Positions 33,051 to 45,485 of a stretch of 64,000 nt of DNA are shown one piece after another (the stretch's first letter is position 1; every line of letters begins with the position of its first letter). The translations under genes were made by a program, and so were the position numbers. The notes under the pieces are model-generated. The model saw only the letters and a program-made list of their open reading frames with translations. It was not told the DNA's origin and searched no databases. The DNA is from Talaromyces rugulosus (Eukaryota; Ascomycota; Eurotiomycetes; Eurotiales; Trichocomaceae), in the NCBI RefSeq assembly GCF_013368755.1, contig NC_049564.1:5216001-5280000 (forward strand), in the 5' to 3' direction.

Positions 33051-34794
33051 ATGGGCACTCCTGACATTGAGAGCGCCGGTGACACGAAACCCATCGGATC
33101 CCCAGTGGCCCTGCAAGAGAGCTATGGAGCAGGGGATGTGGAGAATACCACATTGGCCCTCACCGACAAACAGGTATGGTTTTTCCCGCGTGAGGTTCTC
33201 AGGGAATCGACGGCCGCTGACCGTTGCATCTAGAATACTTGTATTCGGAGAAAGACCGATCGCACGATTCTCGTCCTCCTGACATGGATCTATTTCTTGC
33301 AGGTGCGGTGATATATAATTGATTCGCCACGGCTCGTACAGGATGCTGATTTCACTGCGGACTTAGGTCTTTGACAAAGCGGTGCTCAGCACCAGTGCTC
33401 TCTTCGGCCTCCGGGAAGACACCGGTCTGACGGGGAACCAGTACTCCCTCGTTGGGTCGATCTCAGCCATCGCCCAGCTCGCATGGCAGCCCTTCTCCGC
33501 CTGGCTGATCGTGAAGGTTCCCCCTCGCATCTTGATGCCCGTCATGGCCTTGGGCTGGGGCATTGCCGAGGCCAGCATCGCGGGATGTCATAACTTTGGA
33601 TCTTTACTCGCAGCGCGCTTCTTCCTGGGTCTGTTCGAAGCAGGCTGCCTGCCGCTATTTACCTACCTCACTGGTATCTGGTATCGTCGTTCCGAGCAGC
33701 CCGTCCGTATTGCCATCTGGAACGGCATGAACGGCGTCGCGACTATAGCTGCAGCTGCCGTTTCCTATGGGCTCGGCCATATCGAGTCGGACCTTTTGAA
33801 GCCGTGGCAAATGTCAGTAAACCCCTCTGTAATGCACATGATGAATATGCTACTGACACTCGGCAGAATCTTTCTTTTCGCCGGGCTGCTCACCATCGTC
33901 AGCGCACCCATCGTGTACTGGAAACTGGACAATGACATCTCGGTCGCCCGCTTCCTGACCGAGGAAGAGCGGCGGCAAGGCATGGAGCGCCTTCGCGTCA
34001 ACCAGACAGGTGAAATTAACTACAACTTCAAGTGGTCCCACGTCCTCGAGGTCGCGCTGGAGCCCAAGTCCTGGTTGTGGGTGGCGATGGTGATCCTGCC
34101 GAACATGGGCTCGGGCATGACGAGCATCTTTGGCCCATTGATTGTCCAAGGATTTGGGTTCGACAAGTTCCAGACTTCGCTGCTCAACATTCCGTTCGGC
34201 GCCATGCAAACAATCGTCATCGTCGCCAGCTGCTGGGCTGCCACCAAGGCGAAACTGAAGTCCGCGGTGCTGATCGCCTTCACCATCCCGGCCATTGTGG
34301 GCACGGCGATGTTGTATGGGCTTAATCGCGATACGTCTGATCTCCCAGCGCTCCTTATCGCCTACTACCTGTGTGCCTTTTTGTTCGCCGGAAATCCTCT
34401 CATCCTCGCGTGGGCGATCGGGAACACGGCTGGAGCGACCAAGAAATCCACAATGCTCTCCCTCGTTCAGGCTGGAGTGTCGGCTGGCGCACTGTCAGGC
34501 CCGCTGCTGTTCACCAGCGACCAGGCGCCTAAATATCTGCCGGGTATCCGGGCCGTGCTTGGGATTTTCATTGCATTGATTGGTGCCGCCGTTATTCAGG
34601 TGGTCAACCTAATGTTCCTGAACAAGATGCACAAGAAGAAGAGAATCGCCAATGGAAAGAGCGGGGATATTGTGGACCACTCCATGACAAAATCGGTCGA
34701 AACAGCAGGAAAAAGTCAACAGCAGGCTTTGCAGGATGTGGTCGAGCGGGACTTGACCGACCAAGAAAACGACGAGTTTGTCTATATCTTCTAG
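33051..34794 (+). CDS. MFS anion:cation symporter (allantoate permease type)
   Basis: Inferred exons are 33051-33173, 33234-33302, 33367-33812 and 33867-34794 (521 aa). The ATG at 33051 is used; the upstream frame has no other ATG. TM1 ends with FDKAVLSTSALFGLRED, the typical DAL5/ACS-family segment. It is followed by GNQYSLVGSI, the TM4-5 block ARFFLGLFEAGCLPLFTYL, the cytoplasmic WYRRSEQ, and 12 predicted TM segments with a long central loop carrying EEERRQGMERLR. Members import allantoate, nicotinate, carboxylates and similar anions. The 54-nt third intron is a multiple of three, but splicing gives the better KPWQIIFLFAG. It follows a Zn2Cys6 regulator and precedes amine/amino-acid enzymes. 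Confidence 0.9.
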
Positions 34795-35344
34795 GTCTGC
34801 TAAAAGGAGACAGTCCCTCCTATGGTATCTGCTCTTGACTGATATGTGTGACTGCTGAATCCTGTAGCTTACTATGTTGTGGTTATTTTTGATAGGGAAC
34901 GTTGTTTTAATAAATTAATTGCCTGGTCGATTATCCTAAATGTGGTGCCCGCGCGGATTTTAAAAACATCGTGTAGAATGAGTGATTACAAGTAATCCGG
35001 GGAAGTGCGTATTATAATAAAAATAACTAGTATGTAAAAGTCACATTCATAGGGTATAAAACGTAGAATATCATACTTGCCCTTTTTATGTCCTACTAAA
35101 GAGATAAGACGAACGGGTTCCTGTCTGACACGTCCCGAGGACTTAAATAGTGTTTCTAAATACGTTCTAGATTACTGTAGGTCGGGTCGAAGTAAGGGCT
35201 AATGTTAGATTATATCTCAACCATGATTATGCCATGTGGGAGTAAGCAGATTGACATGGAAAAAGAATGTATATTGGAATTTCTAACCTATATAGACTGG
35301 TAATTCGAGCCAAAGCTATAATAGGATAAAACTATCTCTCCCCG
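34795..35344. other. Convergent intergenic region
   Basis: AT-rich spacer between the convergent MFS and aldo-keto reductase genes. Nothing recognisable. Confidence 0.4.
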
Positions 35345-36636
35345 TTAGAAATGGCCTTCAACCTCGACCGGTCTATACGATTCCTCAAGGTATTTCTCCT
35401 CTTCCAGCGTCAGCTCTTTCCCGCGCGCTGACAACGCTTCGTCAAGCCTCTGGGTGCTGCTGAAGCCAATGATCGGGCTAGTCACGCGCTTCTGCGTCCA
35501 TGCCAGAGTAACTTGCGACATGGTCCACCCTTTCTGCTTCGCCAGCTCCTCAACCCGGTTGACGATTTCCGTCGCTTCAGGCCGGAGGCACGAAGGAGTC
35601 TCGCCACCGCCAGCAGAGCGCGCCGTAGTCCTGCGTGCCGTTAAGGGACGGGCAAGCTGTCCTTCTGCCAGAGGTCCCCACTGAAATCAAGAGTTATAAG
35701 TAAATCAAGTTACTGAGGGGAAGGTTTTCCGACTCACCGGGATAACAGCCACGCCCGTGGCGTTGCAGAACTTGATCATCTCGCGTTCTTCTTCGCGGTA
35801 CAGCATATTGTATCGATTCTGCAGCAACAGGTAAGTAACATAAGCAATGAAGAGAAACCGAAGCCTTGGCTCACCTGCATGGCAACAAACTTTGTCCATC
35901 CGTTCTTTTCTGCGTAGAACTGCATCATGGCAAACTCGTATGTCCACATTGAGGACGCGCCGATATAGCGTATCTTGCCAGCGGTCACCAGGTCATGCAG
36001 AGCGCGCATGGTCTCTTCTATCGGCGTGTGGGGATCAAAACGATGAATCCAGAAGAGGTCGATGTAGTCCGTTTCCAGTCGCTGGAGCGCGTTCTCCACC
36101 TCCTTGTATAGCGATATCCGCGAGAGGCCTGTTAAGTCCAATGAGTACCATGTACGCATTATCATTGCCATCTTACTTACCAAACTGATTGACATAGTCC
36201 TTGCTCCGTCGTAGATCATCCAGGATAGGGTATGCATGAAACTGCTGCTCGCCGACGCAGCTGAACGCTTTGGTCATGAGAACCAATTTGTGGCGTGGGA
36301 TGTTGTATTCCTTGATTGCCTGCGCAATCACCCTCTCGGAGTCTCCGTTGGAATATATGTTGGCTGTATCCCACTATTGCCTGGTTTTCAGTCTCTGGCC
36401 TCTAGGAGGGGGGGGGGAGAGAAGGCACGCACTGTGTTAACTCCGCGATCGTACGCAGCCTTGAGGAGTGGGAGCGCCTTTTCCGGCCCAATGACCCAAT
36501 CTGCCCATTCTGGATTTCCAATGCTCATGCATCCCACGATGGGAACCGACACCCGGAGGCCGCTGTTTCCAACGCGCTTGTAGTCGACTTTTGTTTCCTC
36601 CAAGGACTTTGCAACACCGGGGGGTAGAGCAACCAT
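35345..36636 (-). CDS. Aldo-keto reductase
   Basis: Inferred exons on the minus strand are 36636-36433, 36373-36181, 36128-35875, 35818-35738 and 35680-35345 (355 aa). All phases agree. The (beta/alpha)8 barrel begins with [17 protein letters not shown]. The catalytic tetrad is visible as Asp and Tyr in [13 protein letters not shown], Lys in VLMTKAF and His in [10 protein letters not shown]. The C-terminal NADPH-binding part has [16 protein letters not shown]. It reduces aldehydes or ketones with NADPH in the cytosol. Intron 1 contains a run of ten G/C at 36408-36417. The gene lies downstream of, and on the same strand as, the D-amino-acid oxidase; reduction of a keto product is possible but unproven. 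Confidence 0.9.
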
Positions 36637-37441
36637 TTTGACTTACTTTGGACGATGTTGGGGATTTAAGAACAGAGAATGCAATTCATCTCTCAACGGG
36701 ACTTTTTTTTATAATTACTTCTTTTCTTCGTTATCCCTCAACCTATCCATCCGCCTCCGACTGTTGTTGCCGTCGGTTAGCTTTCCGATGATCCGAGCGG
36801 ATATCGAGCCGCCTCCCCTAGCCGACTCGGTTAGCGATTGGAAGCTCGATCATGGAGCTAATTATGTATAATTACACACTACTGTAACTGCTCTGTAGAT
36901 TTTGTAATATGATATCGTGCCAGTGTCGTACAGTTGCAGCCAAGTGCAGGGGCGGGGGACTTCTCCTGGCGTCGCCGAAGCTTCCTTACTGCTCGGTACC
37001 CCGTACATACTAAGGGGTATTTAGTATCTTTATGCACATTTATAAAACCCAATAACCCAAGAAAGTAAGAAAGCCTTTATTCCTACCGGAACCTGGTACT
37101 CACAATATAGGGCTCAAAATAATTAGGATGGTGATGGACTCATCTCTACACTATTTTCATCAAAGGAAAAGCCAAAAGTAGACATCCACTCTTAGAAATA
37201 ATATCCATAACACAACCCATAAGAATTGTTCGTATCTTGATAAAAAAAGACGGACAGTGTGTATAACGTGTCTTTCATACGAGTTGTACATGTATACAGA
37301 AACGAAAAAAGAAATCTGATACTTTTAGCCAGCGGACTTTCCACTCTTAGGCAGCACATTTGCATTCACAGTAGGCGACCTTACAATAGTTAAAGGTTAT
37401 ATATAGGTCATTTAATAACTATTAAGATCGCATCGTAGTTA
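36637..37441. other. Intergenic region between aldo-keto reductase and DAAO
   Basis: About 800 bp; it contains the reductase promoter. No ORF with motifs. Confidence 0.4.
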
Positions 37442-38761
37442 TCATAGTGTAGAAATAAAGCCATAAGCTTCGTCAACCAAGTCAACCGCTGCCTGCGCAC
37501 ACCCATACGAACACTGATATCCTGCGCCACCAGCCCCGTAGTTATGGACAACCCACACGCCGTTGACTTTTTCCTTTTCAATGCGATTCCCGCCCTCTCG
37601 AACGGGCCGTAATCCCACTCCATGCCTGATGATATCCAGATGCTCAATGCCCTTACCATTGGTCAGTGCAGGACACATTTCCACTGCCCGCTTCATGATA
37701 CGGGTCGCCAGATTGGGGTCTGGCTGTCCATCCCAATTGCCCTTCTGGTACGAGCCGCCGAGAATAGTCCCTCCACCTGCAGCGCGTGTCATGATGTAGC
37801 AGGCTTCACTTTCACCGTCATCCGTGCCAGATATGTTGAACATCTTGTTGGTCTCGTTCCGCACAACAACGATCTGGCCTCTGGCAGGGGTCACCGTGCT
37901 ATCCTGCACGCCGCCTAGCATCGAAGCCATTAACCCTGTACAGTTCACCACCAGTGACACTTTTCCGCTGGGGTGGAAACCATTATATGTGGCGTCTATG
38001 ATGTGTTCAAAAACGGCCCGTTTAAAGATAACCCCGTTGGCCAGGCACTGAGAAACAAGCCAAGGCAGGTAGATTGCGGTGTTGATACAGACCGAAGTAA
38101 AAGCAATAGCAGAGTCAATTCCGGGGGCGAGAGACTCTTTAGACAATAACCGGAACTAGAACAGTAGTCTCGGATTGGTATGTCTTTTTGCTTGCAATTC
38201 CAAAAAAGAATACTCACGTTTGGGACGACTTTTGCGAACCAGGGATTAGGCGATAAGAGCCCGGAAAACCAGGTTGCGGTTGCGGTTCCTACGTCTTGCG
38301 AGCGATTGTGGATTTCACAATCTAGACCTTGGGTGTCAACCCAAAATGACTAGGGGTTATGGCGTCACACAATACCTTGAAAGTGTATGCCTGCTCCTGG
38401 ATGGTTCGCGGCAAGGTCTGCCAGAACCATCCAGGTCTTCTTATCCCAATCTGCTGCCTCTGTCCCACCGATCGAGACACTGTGCCACTATGGTCAGGGA
38501 ACTGGGACAACAGAAATAACAATTAGTATTGCACGTACGGCATATAGTTTGCGCCAGCCCACGGCGATGCATATTCGATGTCATAGTCGCCAGGCATATG
38601 CTTGGCGGCGATCACAACCTTGTAACCCGGCTTCTTTGAAAGTAGCAGGGCTGTCGTCAGCCCGGCGACTCCGGCCCTGTAGAGAATCAGCATCTGTAAT
38701 TTAATATATTTTTTTTTATGTTAACACCTCACCCTATAACAACGACACACTTGCTAGGCAT
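37442..38761 (-). CDS. D-amino-acid oxidase (FAD-dependent)
   Basis: Inferred exons on the minus strand are 38761-38733, 38676-38539, 38479-38376, 38321-38218 and 38155-37442 (362 aa, the usual size for the family). The N-terminal FAD motif is [18 protein letters not shown] and the substrate-domain opening is [12 protein letters not shown]. The C-terminal DAO signature is [16 protein letters not shown]. It oxidises D-amino acids to 2-oxo acids, ammonia and peroxide. The C terminus ends STL rather than a clear SKL-type peroxisomal signal, so location is uncertain. The acceptor of intron 3 is ambiguous by six bases (both choices stay in frame). It is divergent from an (R)-selective transaminase gene with only 393 bp between the starts, suggesting a shared promoter and a role in D-amino-acid or chiral amine use. 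Confidence 0.92.
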
Positions 38762-39154
38762 GATGAGAGATTGGTGGGAAAGAAAGACTAGGGGTAGAAA
38801 CGGGGAAAAAAATGAAAATAAAAGCGTTTCTCGGACTTTAAGCGTACATCACCTCTATGGATGATGTAATTTTGTCTTGGGTGTTAGTTATTAATTAGCT
38901 AATAGTGTTGACTAATTACCAGTTAACTAAGCAACTGCTTCTTTCCAGGTTAGGTAATTAAAGATTGCCGAATTAGGAAAGTGAGTTATTTAGCGGCCGC
39001 TAGCCTTCCTTTCCTATAATGGCAAGAAAGGACGCCTGCAACAACACATCCAGGCATCAGATGTAATATTTAATACTTCCTAGCCCCTCCAAAACATTCC
39101 GGCAGTCACCCTACTCGTCATATTTTTATCGAATTCAAGTAAACGTCTTTCACC
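38762..39154. promoter_or_regulatory. Divergent promoter of DAAO and (R)-transaminase
   Basis: 393 bp between two divergently transcribed amine-metabolism genes. It is AT-rich with a NotI-like GCGGCCGC at about 38993-39000. The short gap makes co-regulation plausible. Confidence 0.5.
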
Positions 39155-40150
39155 ATGGCTACCATGGAGAAGGTTTTCGCCGCTTACCAGGCACGCCAAT
39201 CCATCCTTGCCAACAGCACGAATCCGTTTGCGCAGGGTGTGGCCTGGATCGAGGGTGAACTGTGCCCGCTCCAGGAAGCGCGTATTCCGATTCTCGACCA
39301 AGGCTTCATGCATAGCGACCTCACATATGACGTCCCCTCCGTCTGGGATGGCCGATTCTTCCGCCTTGACGACCACATTACGCGACTAGAAGAAAGTTGT
39401 GCCAAGCTTCGCCTCAAGCTGCCTCTCCTTCGCCAGGAGGTAAAGGCAATCCTGGTGGACATGGTCGCTAAGTCTGGCATTCGTGACGCCTTTGTCGAGA
39501 TCATCGTGACCCGCGGCCTAAAGGGCGTCCGCGGTACGGACCCGAAGGATATCCTTAACCGTGTCTATATGTTTATCCAGCCATATGTGTGGGTTATGGA
39601 GCCTGAAGATCAACCTGTTGGTGGAACTGCTATTATAGCCCGAACTGTGCGTCGCACTCCGCCCGGCTCAATGGATCCCACAGTGAAGAATCTCCAATGG
39701 GGCGACCTTGTCCGAGGACTCTTTGAGGCATCAGATCGTGGCGCAACCTATCCTTTCCTGACTGACGGCGATACGAACCTTACGGAAGGATCTGGTTTTA
39801 ATATTGTGTTGGTAAAGGGTGGGGTCCTGTACACTCCCTCACGCGGGGTTCTCGAGGGAATTACACGCAAGAGTGTGATTGACGCCGCCAGGATCAATGG
39901 ACTGGAGATATGCGTGCAGATTGTTCCGGTGCAAATGATTTATGATGCCGATGAGGTGTTCATGTGCACAACTGCTGGTGGAATTATGCCCATCACCAGT
40001 CTAGATGACCAGCCGGTGAATGGGGGAAAGCTCGGGCCGATCACAAAGAAGATCTGGGATACGTACTGGGGAATGCACTATGACTCGGCTTATAGCTTTG
40101 AGATTACCTACCCAGAGGGTTCCTGGAAGGCAACGAACGGGTCGTCTTAA
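39155..40150 (+). CDS. (R)-selective amine transaminase-like, class IV aminotransferase
   Basis: Single exon, 331 aa. It is a fold-type IV PLP enzyme related to branched-chain aminotransferases. The catalytic Lys is K178 in [13 protein letters not shown]. The N-terminal block [17 protein letters not shown], the segment [16 protein letters not shown] and the phosphate-binding [10 protein letters not shown] all match the fungal (R)-amine:pyruvate transaminase group known from Aspergillus terreus. It would transfer amino groups from (R)-amines or D-amino acids to pyruvate or a similar keto acid in the cytosol. Its divergent pairing with a D-amino-acid oxidase supports a role in D-configured nitrogen compounds. 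It could also act on an aldehyde such as phosphonoacetaldehyde, but the gene is 17 kb from the phosphonate genes and there is no direct evidence. Confidence 0.92.
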   Translation: MATMEKVFAAYQARQSILANSTNPFAQGVAWIEGELCPLQEARIPILDQGFMHSDLTYDVPSVWDGRFFRLDDHITRLEESCAKLRLKLPLLRQEVKAILVDMVAKSGIRDAFVEIIVTRGLKGVRGTDPKDILNRVYMFIQPYVWVMEPEDQPVGGTAIIARTVRRTPPGSMDPTVKNLQWGDLVRGLFEASDRGATYPFLTDGDTNLTEGSGFNIVLVKGGVLYTPSRGVLEGITRKSVIDAARINGLEICVQIVPVQMIYDADEVFMCTTAGGIMPITSLDDQPVNGGKLGPITKKIWDTYWGMHYDSAYSFEITYPEGSWKATNGSS

Positions 40151-40608
40151 GATTTACAACTCTATTGAGAAATTTAGACGGTAGATAATACGGATCTTAT
40201 GACAATCAAGACACTACGCTATCAGATATTTATGTATTTGTCTCTATCCATTTACATGTTAGGGGTAGCAAGACACAACACATCCTCCAATACCCATACG
40301 TTCTGCCAGTTTACCAGCGTGTAGGAACAATACGTACGAATCGCTCTTAGAGAATTAGGAGCCGCTAGGAAAACTTGCAGCGATATATAGTCTATTCCTC
40401 CATAATTAGTTGATGCTTCACTCGTGTAGGTCCGCGCAGTAGACACTAGTTAGTGATTATATCATGGATAGCTGTCTACGGCACACCGTCTAGCTACTAT
40501 GAATGCCCTCCCCCCCATGGCGAAATAAGAAGCATGAGGGAAAAGAGTAAAGTTAATGGATCGTTTCCCAAGGAATTGACAATCTAGAGAAGGAAAAGAG
40601 GATTTTTA
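40151..40608. other. Convergent intergenic region
   Basis: About 460 bp between the 3' ends of the transaminase (+) and the DMFase-like gene (-). Nothing recognisable. Confidence 0.4.
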
Positions 40609-42879
40609 TCAAAGACCGTGGCCTCGCCCTCTCTTCACGAACTCTCTTAACACATTTTCAGTCATTTTAGCTACATTATTCTTGTAGTTGTCCCAAGCGA
40701 GACTACAGAACCAGTTGATACTGCCAACCGAGAACACCGCACCACCACCTGCTGTGTCATAGTATACCAAGTCGCTTCTGACGAGGTCGCAGTTTGACCC
40801 CAATGTGTTCACCATGGGGAACATCGAGTCCTCGTTGAATAGCCCAAAGGTGTCATCATGCTGCAGACTTGTTGCCAACAGGATTGCATTGGTTGGCGTC
40901 CCCAGTGCAATGTCCAGCCGGTCGATCTCATCACCACTGGCGCCGCCACCAAACCCTTGTTCGCCGATGAGCTCACCTGGATCGAATCCTTTAAATATCC
41001 AGGCCAGTTCAGGATCCCGCGCATGTCGCTCATTAGCCTTGTACGGTTTTCCGGGCCCAGTGCCAAAGGCGCATGGGCCAACGCCCCAGAGGTAGTTTGG
41101 AGCACGGCCGCGACTCCTCCAGAGTCCTCCCTGGGTTCCGGTGAGACTATGCACGCGTTCCCCCCCAGGAAATGTCACGGAACGACATCCTTGGTCGCCC
41201 TTGCGCACCTCAAGACGGTGAGGGCGTGCAAGATCCACATCGGCGACCCAGTAGAACCCATTGCCACCCAGATACATCATATTGCCGCCAGATTTGGAAA
41301 ATGTGGTAAAAGCGTCCAGAGTCTGGAGAGAGTGGTATTCCGGGTGGCAGCCTGTAATAAGTGTCGCATATTGAGAGGTGGCGTTTTGATCCATGTCATT
41401 CAAACAGTGATCGGTGATCACGTCGTAGGGGATCCCAGAACGTTCCAGGAAGTTGACCATCATGAGATCGGCGCTGAACTCACGAGGCCGGCCTAGCGCC
41501 CAGTGCACATATCCAGGGCGGAGGTTAAGAATTGGTCGAAGAGCGCTAGAAAATGCACAAGGAGATCCATCTCGGTGGACGTCGTAGGCCGAGAGGCCCA
41601 AATCCAGTCGTCGGTCTAAGCTCTCAAAATACTGGTTGCCGACCCCAACGCTGACTCCATCCGGCGTGGTCATCGCGGACGATCTGCTCTGATCAAACAT
41701 CCGCTCATTAGCATAGGCGAGGTATGTAAAAGTCGTCATCACCAGCCCAACCTGAGCCGTTGACCTGGGATTAGGGCGGACGAAAAACGTGATCATATCG
41801 GTCGTGCCGTCCGAGCACTTGACTTCAACGGCGTATGCGCCTGACCGTGCCGACGATGGGATTGTGAGAGAAAAATTTGTCGTCCACTTGGCATCATCCA
41901 GATCATCCTCGTGGAAATGGATTGCACCATACCCGTATGACGCTTTTGTCCAGTCTGGCTGAGAGCCATCCCAGTTGTATCCCTTTACTGCTCGTGTTGG
42001 TGCATTAACCAATGCTCCGTTTCGGCCATTCCCAGAGATATCTTCGATAGCATCGGTGCTGATGCCTTTGGAGAAGTCGTACTGCAAGACGACCTGTCGT
42101 GACACGCCTGAAGTCGCAAAGAGGGGTGAGTCGAGCCGGCCATTGTAAAAGCACGATGGTTTGGCACTCTCTTGGCCGGCACTGTCGAACATTCCGGCAC
42201 CAAACAGTAAGGCATTCGACCCCAGCACCATAGGTGCTAACAGATCCTTGGTCATCGTTTCTCCCTTGGGGGCCTTTTCGGCGAGACGAACTAGCTGTTG
42301 GATGCTCGCAGTGAACCTTTTGTTGACGAGGCTCATAGTGACACGGAGCCACCGCCAGCGGTTCAGAACAAGCTGGCTCCGGATCACTTCCACATTATCC
42401 CCGATTCCGATCACAAACTCAAGCGATGAATTTCTCAAACCGACTGCAAATCCAGTTCGAGAATGGACATCGAGACAAGACAGTAGGGTTTGACATTGGG
42501 CGTCGTCGACAAGCAGGTAGGGTTGTGCATAGAATTCTATTTCGAGGCCTTCTTCAGCCGTGCACGTCACATCCTCCCATGATCGAACCAGAGCATAAGA
42601 CCCTGGAGAAGCGTCTTGGAAGCAACCATCTTCGCGATTGCCCGTTGGGACCTCAGTAATTTCCTCCGTCGCTACGGGCGGAGCATGGGGACCGCTATAT
42701 CCCTGGAGAAGACGCACTAGGCGATGCTGATATTCTTTCTCGGTGCTCGAAATCTAAACAATAAGTGTTTGCCAGTTGTTTCCGGTGATGAATCAACATA
42801 CTTTGATGTCCACCTCCTGCCCGGGGGAAACAATCCACGGTTGAGCATAACCGATAATCTGTGTGTCATTGGAGGCCAT
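40609..42879 (-). CDS. N,N-dimethylformamidase large-subunit-like protein
   Basis: Two exons on the minus strand, 42879-42802 and 42753-40609 (740 aa). The start is the ATG at 42879 (MASNDTQIIGYAQPWIVS), and the join gives VDIKISSTEKEYQHRLVRLLQG. The middle is a concanavalin/LamG-like beta domain. The C-terminal part is an amidotransferase-like alpha/beta domain with VLITDH- and GCHPEYHSL-type blocks (VITDHCLNDMD, TGCHPEYHSLQTL, GGNMMYLGGNGFYW). This architecture is that of the large subunit of bacterial N,N-dimethylformamidase. Fungal homologues are widespread and uncharacterised; the natural substrate may be another amide. It lies among amine-metabolism genes. No small-subunit gene was seen. 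Confidence 0.88.
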
Positions 42880-44402
42880 AATAAGACGAGGAAAATAAGA
42901 AGAGGATAAGATCGCTTTCGTATGACTAGGCTAAATACGGTTATTGGGACATCAGCAATTTTCAAAGTTTTCGCCACGATCAATGTCTTGCCCAAAATTT
43001 CATAGATAACATTTTGCCTTTACCGCATTGGGGATACGAAAAGGAATGCGTATTTATCTCTACGGTATTCCAGATAATTAGCTATATACATACTATCTAC
43101 AGTCGATATCTACAATATCCACCATATCTACAGTACAACAAATGATAGATTCCATCCGATACCCGACCGGCTCGGCCAGTTAATTTGGAGTTGCCGACCG
43201 CCTCGGATTACCGGCTTCGGAAGGTAAACCAAGTGTATGCTTTGTTAGGAATAGATCTTCCTGGAGCATGTGATAAATCTAGTATTTCTCATCGGAATAC
43301 CGAGTCCTCCAGACCGAATCAGTGCCTTACGTGCAGAAGGTTTTTAACTAGAGTTCAGGAGATATTGGTTGTTACGATACATTACCTACAGTTTCATCCG
43401 TTTGCGGTCTAATCATTTCAATGGTAGTACTCCCTAGTTCTGGATTCTTTCAGCTTCCCCTCTTTCCATAACAATTTCCGGGGCACACTCCACAATCGCG
43501 GGGTAACGGAGACCCAGTGGGCTCTGGTTTGGGGAACCAAATGAAGCAGTAATTCGTGGCGTTTTGTCTCGCGACATAAGATGCAGGTGGTTGGTTTTTG
43601 GAAGTGCAAATTCTCCTTATAGGCAACTATTTTTCAGATACAAGCTAGCTATATGAAACTAGGTATAGCATAACCATTATGTCTCTTCCTTTTCGGGTAG
43701 GCTCTTGAGAATGGGCTGTTGCTTACATTGTTCCACCCTCCAATGGCATTTATGTTCTATTATTCCCGTAAGTAGAGCCATATGGACTCCGAGCTCTCAT
43801 AGAGCGCCTTTGTGAATATAACAGGTTCGTATATTTTAAAAAAAAAAGAGTCTGCTAGTTAGTGTCCATCAATTTGTATTAACTTAGCATGTCGTTTCTC
43901 AAGTTAGGTACTTGTAGTATTCTTAACAAAGATCGAAGAACCATCAACAGCTGTCTTATGGGTAAGCATCGCAAGGTGTATTAGCCCTGCGTTTGACATA
44001 TGCTTGCAAAGATACCAAGTGACCCAAAGTAATTTCTCTAAGGCGGACATCGAAGTTTTGGAACGTAACAATCTGTCTCCTCTACTTACCCCAACCACCC
44101 CTTCACTCCTACCATTGCCTGGCCCATTTGACAGGACGCCCTCGGTATGAGCGCTAGTGATCTATCGGTGGGATGTTCTCTTAGGATTGAATCGTGCTGT
44201 CTTATTGCAGGTGGTTAAAATAGGCTTAACTCTAAGCATATGGCACATCTTACCTTATACTTACGTCTATTATCTTTAGGGCTATATATCCCAGATATCT
44301 CCCCACGGTATATTTGTTTATAGTGTGAATCAACTGATCAGTGAGAATGTGTAGACTCGACATGGAATGAATTTATTTTCTATCTATGTATCTGACTTCT
44401 CT
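42880..44402. other. Intergenic region
   Basis: About 1.5 kb. Small open frames at 43185-43412, 43418-43609 and 43904-44098 show no motif. A run of nine or more A is at about 43839-43848. Nothing else is seen. Confidence 0.4.
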
Positions 44403-45485
44403 TTACTTATTCGCAGCCCGGAGCTGGTCCTCCGTTGAGAGGAGGGGAGTAATTAACCGCATTGCACGGTCCTTCTTCTCCTGATCTTCAAACCTGGGGA
44501 TAGGTCGGCGGCAATGCACACTATTCTCCGGGTAACCACGCGTCTTTGCAGTGATCCACTTCATGCCACTGACGTCTGAGGTGGCAATGCCCAATTCCGG
44601 TTGAACGAGTCTTTTCTGCAACTCGATGGCTTCTGCAACCTTGCCATTATAGTACAGATTGTAAATTTCAACCAAAACCTGCCAGGTGTATAAGTAATGG
44701 AGTTCCCGCTAAGGGATGAAGTGATGGGCTCTTACATTGGGGAATATGTTTGCAACACCGGAAATACAACCGGTACTTCCAGCCGCGAAAGCAGCGACTA
44801 GCCAGTCGCTCATTCCAGAGACGGAGGTGAATTGGGTAGATTCAAACTGTGCCGCCACTCTGGTGGCCTTTCCAACACCACCACAGGTCAACTTGATGGC
44901 GTAGATGTTGGGGTGAGCGCCAAGCTCTTCCAACATAAAGGGGTCGACATCAATGCCCGACAACAGGTTGGGGAAGTTGTAAATTATAATGGGGAGTGGC
45001 GAGCGGTCACCAGCTTCCTTGAAGAAATCGACAACAGCTTTGGAGGTCATCGACCAGTGGAAGGTGGCGGGCACCAGCACCAGGGCGAAGTCAGCACCAT
45101 TCTTACAACCCTCTTCAATCTGCACGAGGATGTCTCTGGTGGAACCGGCCAAGATGCCTAGGGTGATGGGGAAATCGGGCTTCCCCAGCGCAGTGGCAAT
45201 TTCGCGAGCCTTTTTGACCAGTTGGCCCTTCTCAGCGACTGAAAGGGCGGCTGATTCGCCGCTCGAACCGGCGAGAACAACTGCGATTCAATTAGCTTTT
45301 CTCACGCCTTAGGCAAGCGGATTCTACAGAGGCAACGTACTGCCATGCAAATGCGAGATCATGTGCTCGAAATGTTTTGCTTGAGTCTTCCAGTCAATGT
45401 CCTGTTGCTGGCTATCCTCGAAGAAGGTAACCGAAGGGCCGTGGATGCCCGGAGGGTAGAACTTGAAGCGGCCGGAGGGAGACAT
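44403..45485 (-). CDS. Dihydrodipicolinate synthase-family aldolase
   Basis: Three exons on the minus strand, 45485-45341, 45280-44736 and 44678-44403 (321 aa). It is a class I, Schiff-base (beta/alpha)8 aldolase. The carboxylate-binding loop is LAGSSGES, the catalytic Tyr is Y149 in IIYNFPN and the Schiff-base Lys is K178 in YAIKLTCGG. The fungal DapA family includes 4-hydroxy-2-oxoglutarate aldolase, L-threo-3-deoxyhexulosonate aldolase and enzymes of unknown role. Fungi make lysine by the aminoadipate route, so a lysine role is unlikely. It would cleave or form a pyruvate-derived aldol. It is upstream of a Zn2Cys6 regulator on the same strand. Confidence 0.9.

Noticed and set aside
36408..36417. 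Run of ten G as a functional element
   Set aside because: It lies in the first intron of the aldo-keto reductase, where on the coding strand it is a C tract; most simply low-complexity intron sequence.
40858..41496. 212-aa plus-strand open frame
   Set aside because: It lies entirely opposite the DMFase-like coding sequence, a typical antisense shadow.
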